This document shows positions 63,657 through 64,000 of a stretch of 64,000 bases of DNA, in pieces. Source of the DNA: CAZGNZ01 sp964527215 (GTDB lineage Bacteria; Fidelibacterota; Marinisomatia; SCGC-AAA003-L08; JACNLC01); the NCBI GenBank assembly GCA_964527215.1, contig CAZGNZ010000011.1, positions 34,024 to 98,023 of the forward strand. Direction: 5' to 3'. The translations under genes and the position numbers were made by a program. The number at the start of each line of letters is the position of its first letter. Positions within the stretch are counted from its first letter, which is position 1. Under the pieces are notes generated by a model. It had not been told where the DNA came from. It did no database searches and worked only from the letters and a program-made list of their open reading frames with translations.

Positions 63657-64000
63657 TGATCATTTCAGCCCCTCAGAAATTTCCATGGCCGGACGAGCCG
63701 GCGGTTTTTGTCATCACCCGGACTCATAATCGTCCGAAAGAATTCAAAATCTGCCAAGAATCTCTGCTGAAACAGACGGTGCAGCCGTTCTGGATCATTG
63801 TTTCAGATGATCCCGCCGATCACTATATTCACGACAGCGCTCTGCCCCATCTTGCCATTCAGGTAAAATACCGCCCGCACCGTTGGTGGATACGCCACAA
63901 CAATCCCTTCCAGGATTACTATAATGATGCACTGGCACAGATTCCTCCCATGGGGCATGTCTATTTTCTGGATGATGACGATGTGCTCGTGGATGAGACC
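63657..64000 (+). CDS. Family 2-like glycosyltransferase, N-terminal part (truncated by window end)
   Basis: An open frame from ATG 63657 runs past the window end. The first 114 residues include PAVFVITRTHNRPKEFKIC near 15, LLKQTVQPFWIIVSDDP near 38 and the metal-site VYFLDDDDVLVDE near 101, the GT-A pattern of family 2 glycosyltransferases. It starts 21 bp after the previous glycosyltransferase gene, in the same operon. Only the nucleotide-sugar-binding half is visible. Confidence 0.78.

Overview
The window is about 64 kb of a Gram-negative, non-proteobacterial genome of moderate GC content. Supporting traits are the outer-membrane assembly genes (TamA/TamB-like, a LolCDE-like exporter, LpxL-like acyltransferase, MsbA-like transporter), a TonB-dependent receptor paired with a DUF4249-like lipoprotein, Rnf plus RseC-like genes, a fused single-subunit SdhC cytochrome b, and a bacterial pyruvate phosphate dikinase. 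Together these resemble the Bacteroidota/Marinimicrobia (FCB) side of the tree. That placement is inference; no rRNA or tRNA gene was found to anchor it.

Layout. 1-730: end of an Rnf operon (rnfB, rseC-like). 1.2-4.7 kb: TonB receptor and lipoprotein. 4.8-7.6 kb (minus): adenosine deaminase, a receiver-GGDEF protein and a YciO/Sua5 protein. 8.1-17.7 kb (minus): small barrel protein, BatD-like/DUF58/MoxR, a TPR lipoprotein, and TamA-TamB. 17.8-25.6 kb (minus): DnaK, ClpC and LolD-E-C. 25.7-33.1 kb (minus): large ATPase-TPR protein, DHH phosphoesterase, PpdK. 33.4-36.7 kb: oligopeptide ABC importer. 36.7-39.0 kb (minus): ECF sigma operon with a membrane partner, a Spy-like sensor and a Gly/Met-rich lipoprotein. 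40.1 kb: SpoVG-like gene. 40.8-44.2 kb: sdhCAB, followed by a clear terminator. 44.5 kb: PilZ protein. 45.4-49.3 kb: a three-gene unit of unknown function that ends in a Lon-type protease domain, one membrane span and an FG-GAP-like domain. 50.4-57.2 kb (minus): TetR-controlled export operon (TetR, LolA-like, porin-like, RND, metallopeptidase). 57.7 kb to the end: second adenosine deaminase, then a cell-envelope operon on the plus strand (acyltransferase, TsaC/Sua5, MsbA-like, IspD, two glycosyltransferases).

Two families of non-autonomous repeats lie in the gaps. Family A (814-1146, 7642-7825, 57496-57698) has terminal inverted repeats flanked by direct CTAA. Family B (39235-39405, 39784-39875, 49691-49836) is rich in hairpins and has ends near ATGAATTTCCCCGCC and GGCGGATTCAA. 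One family A copy carries a family B module. No transposase gene is present in the window.

The most unusual items are: the Lon-like/TM/FG-GAP protein with its two unknown partners; a SpoVG-like protein ending in DDDIPF, the same tip as E. coli SSB; an RnfB whose last ferredoxin domain appears to have lost exactly the ligands of one of two clusters; and the mosaic repeats.
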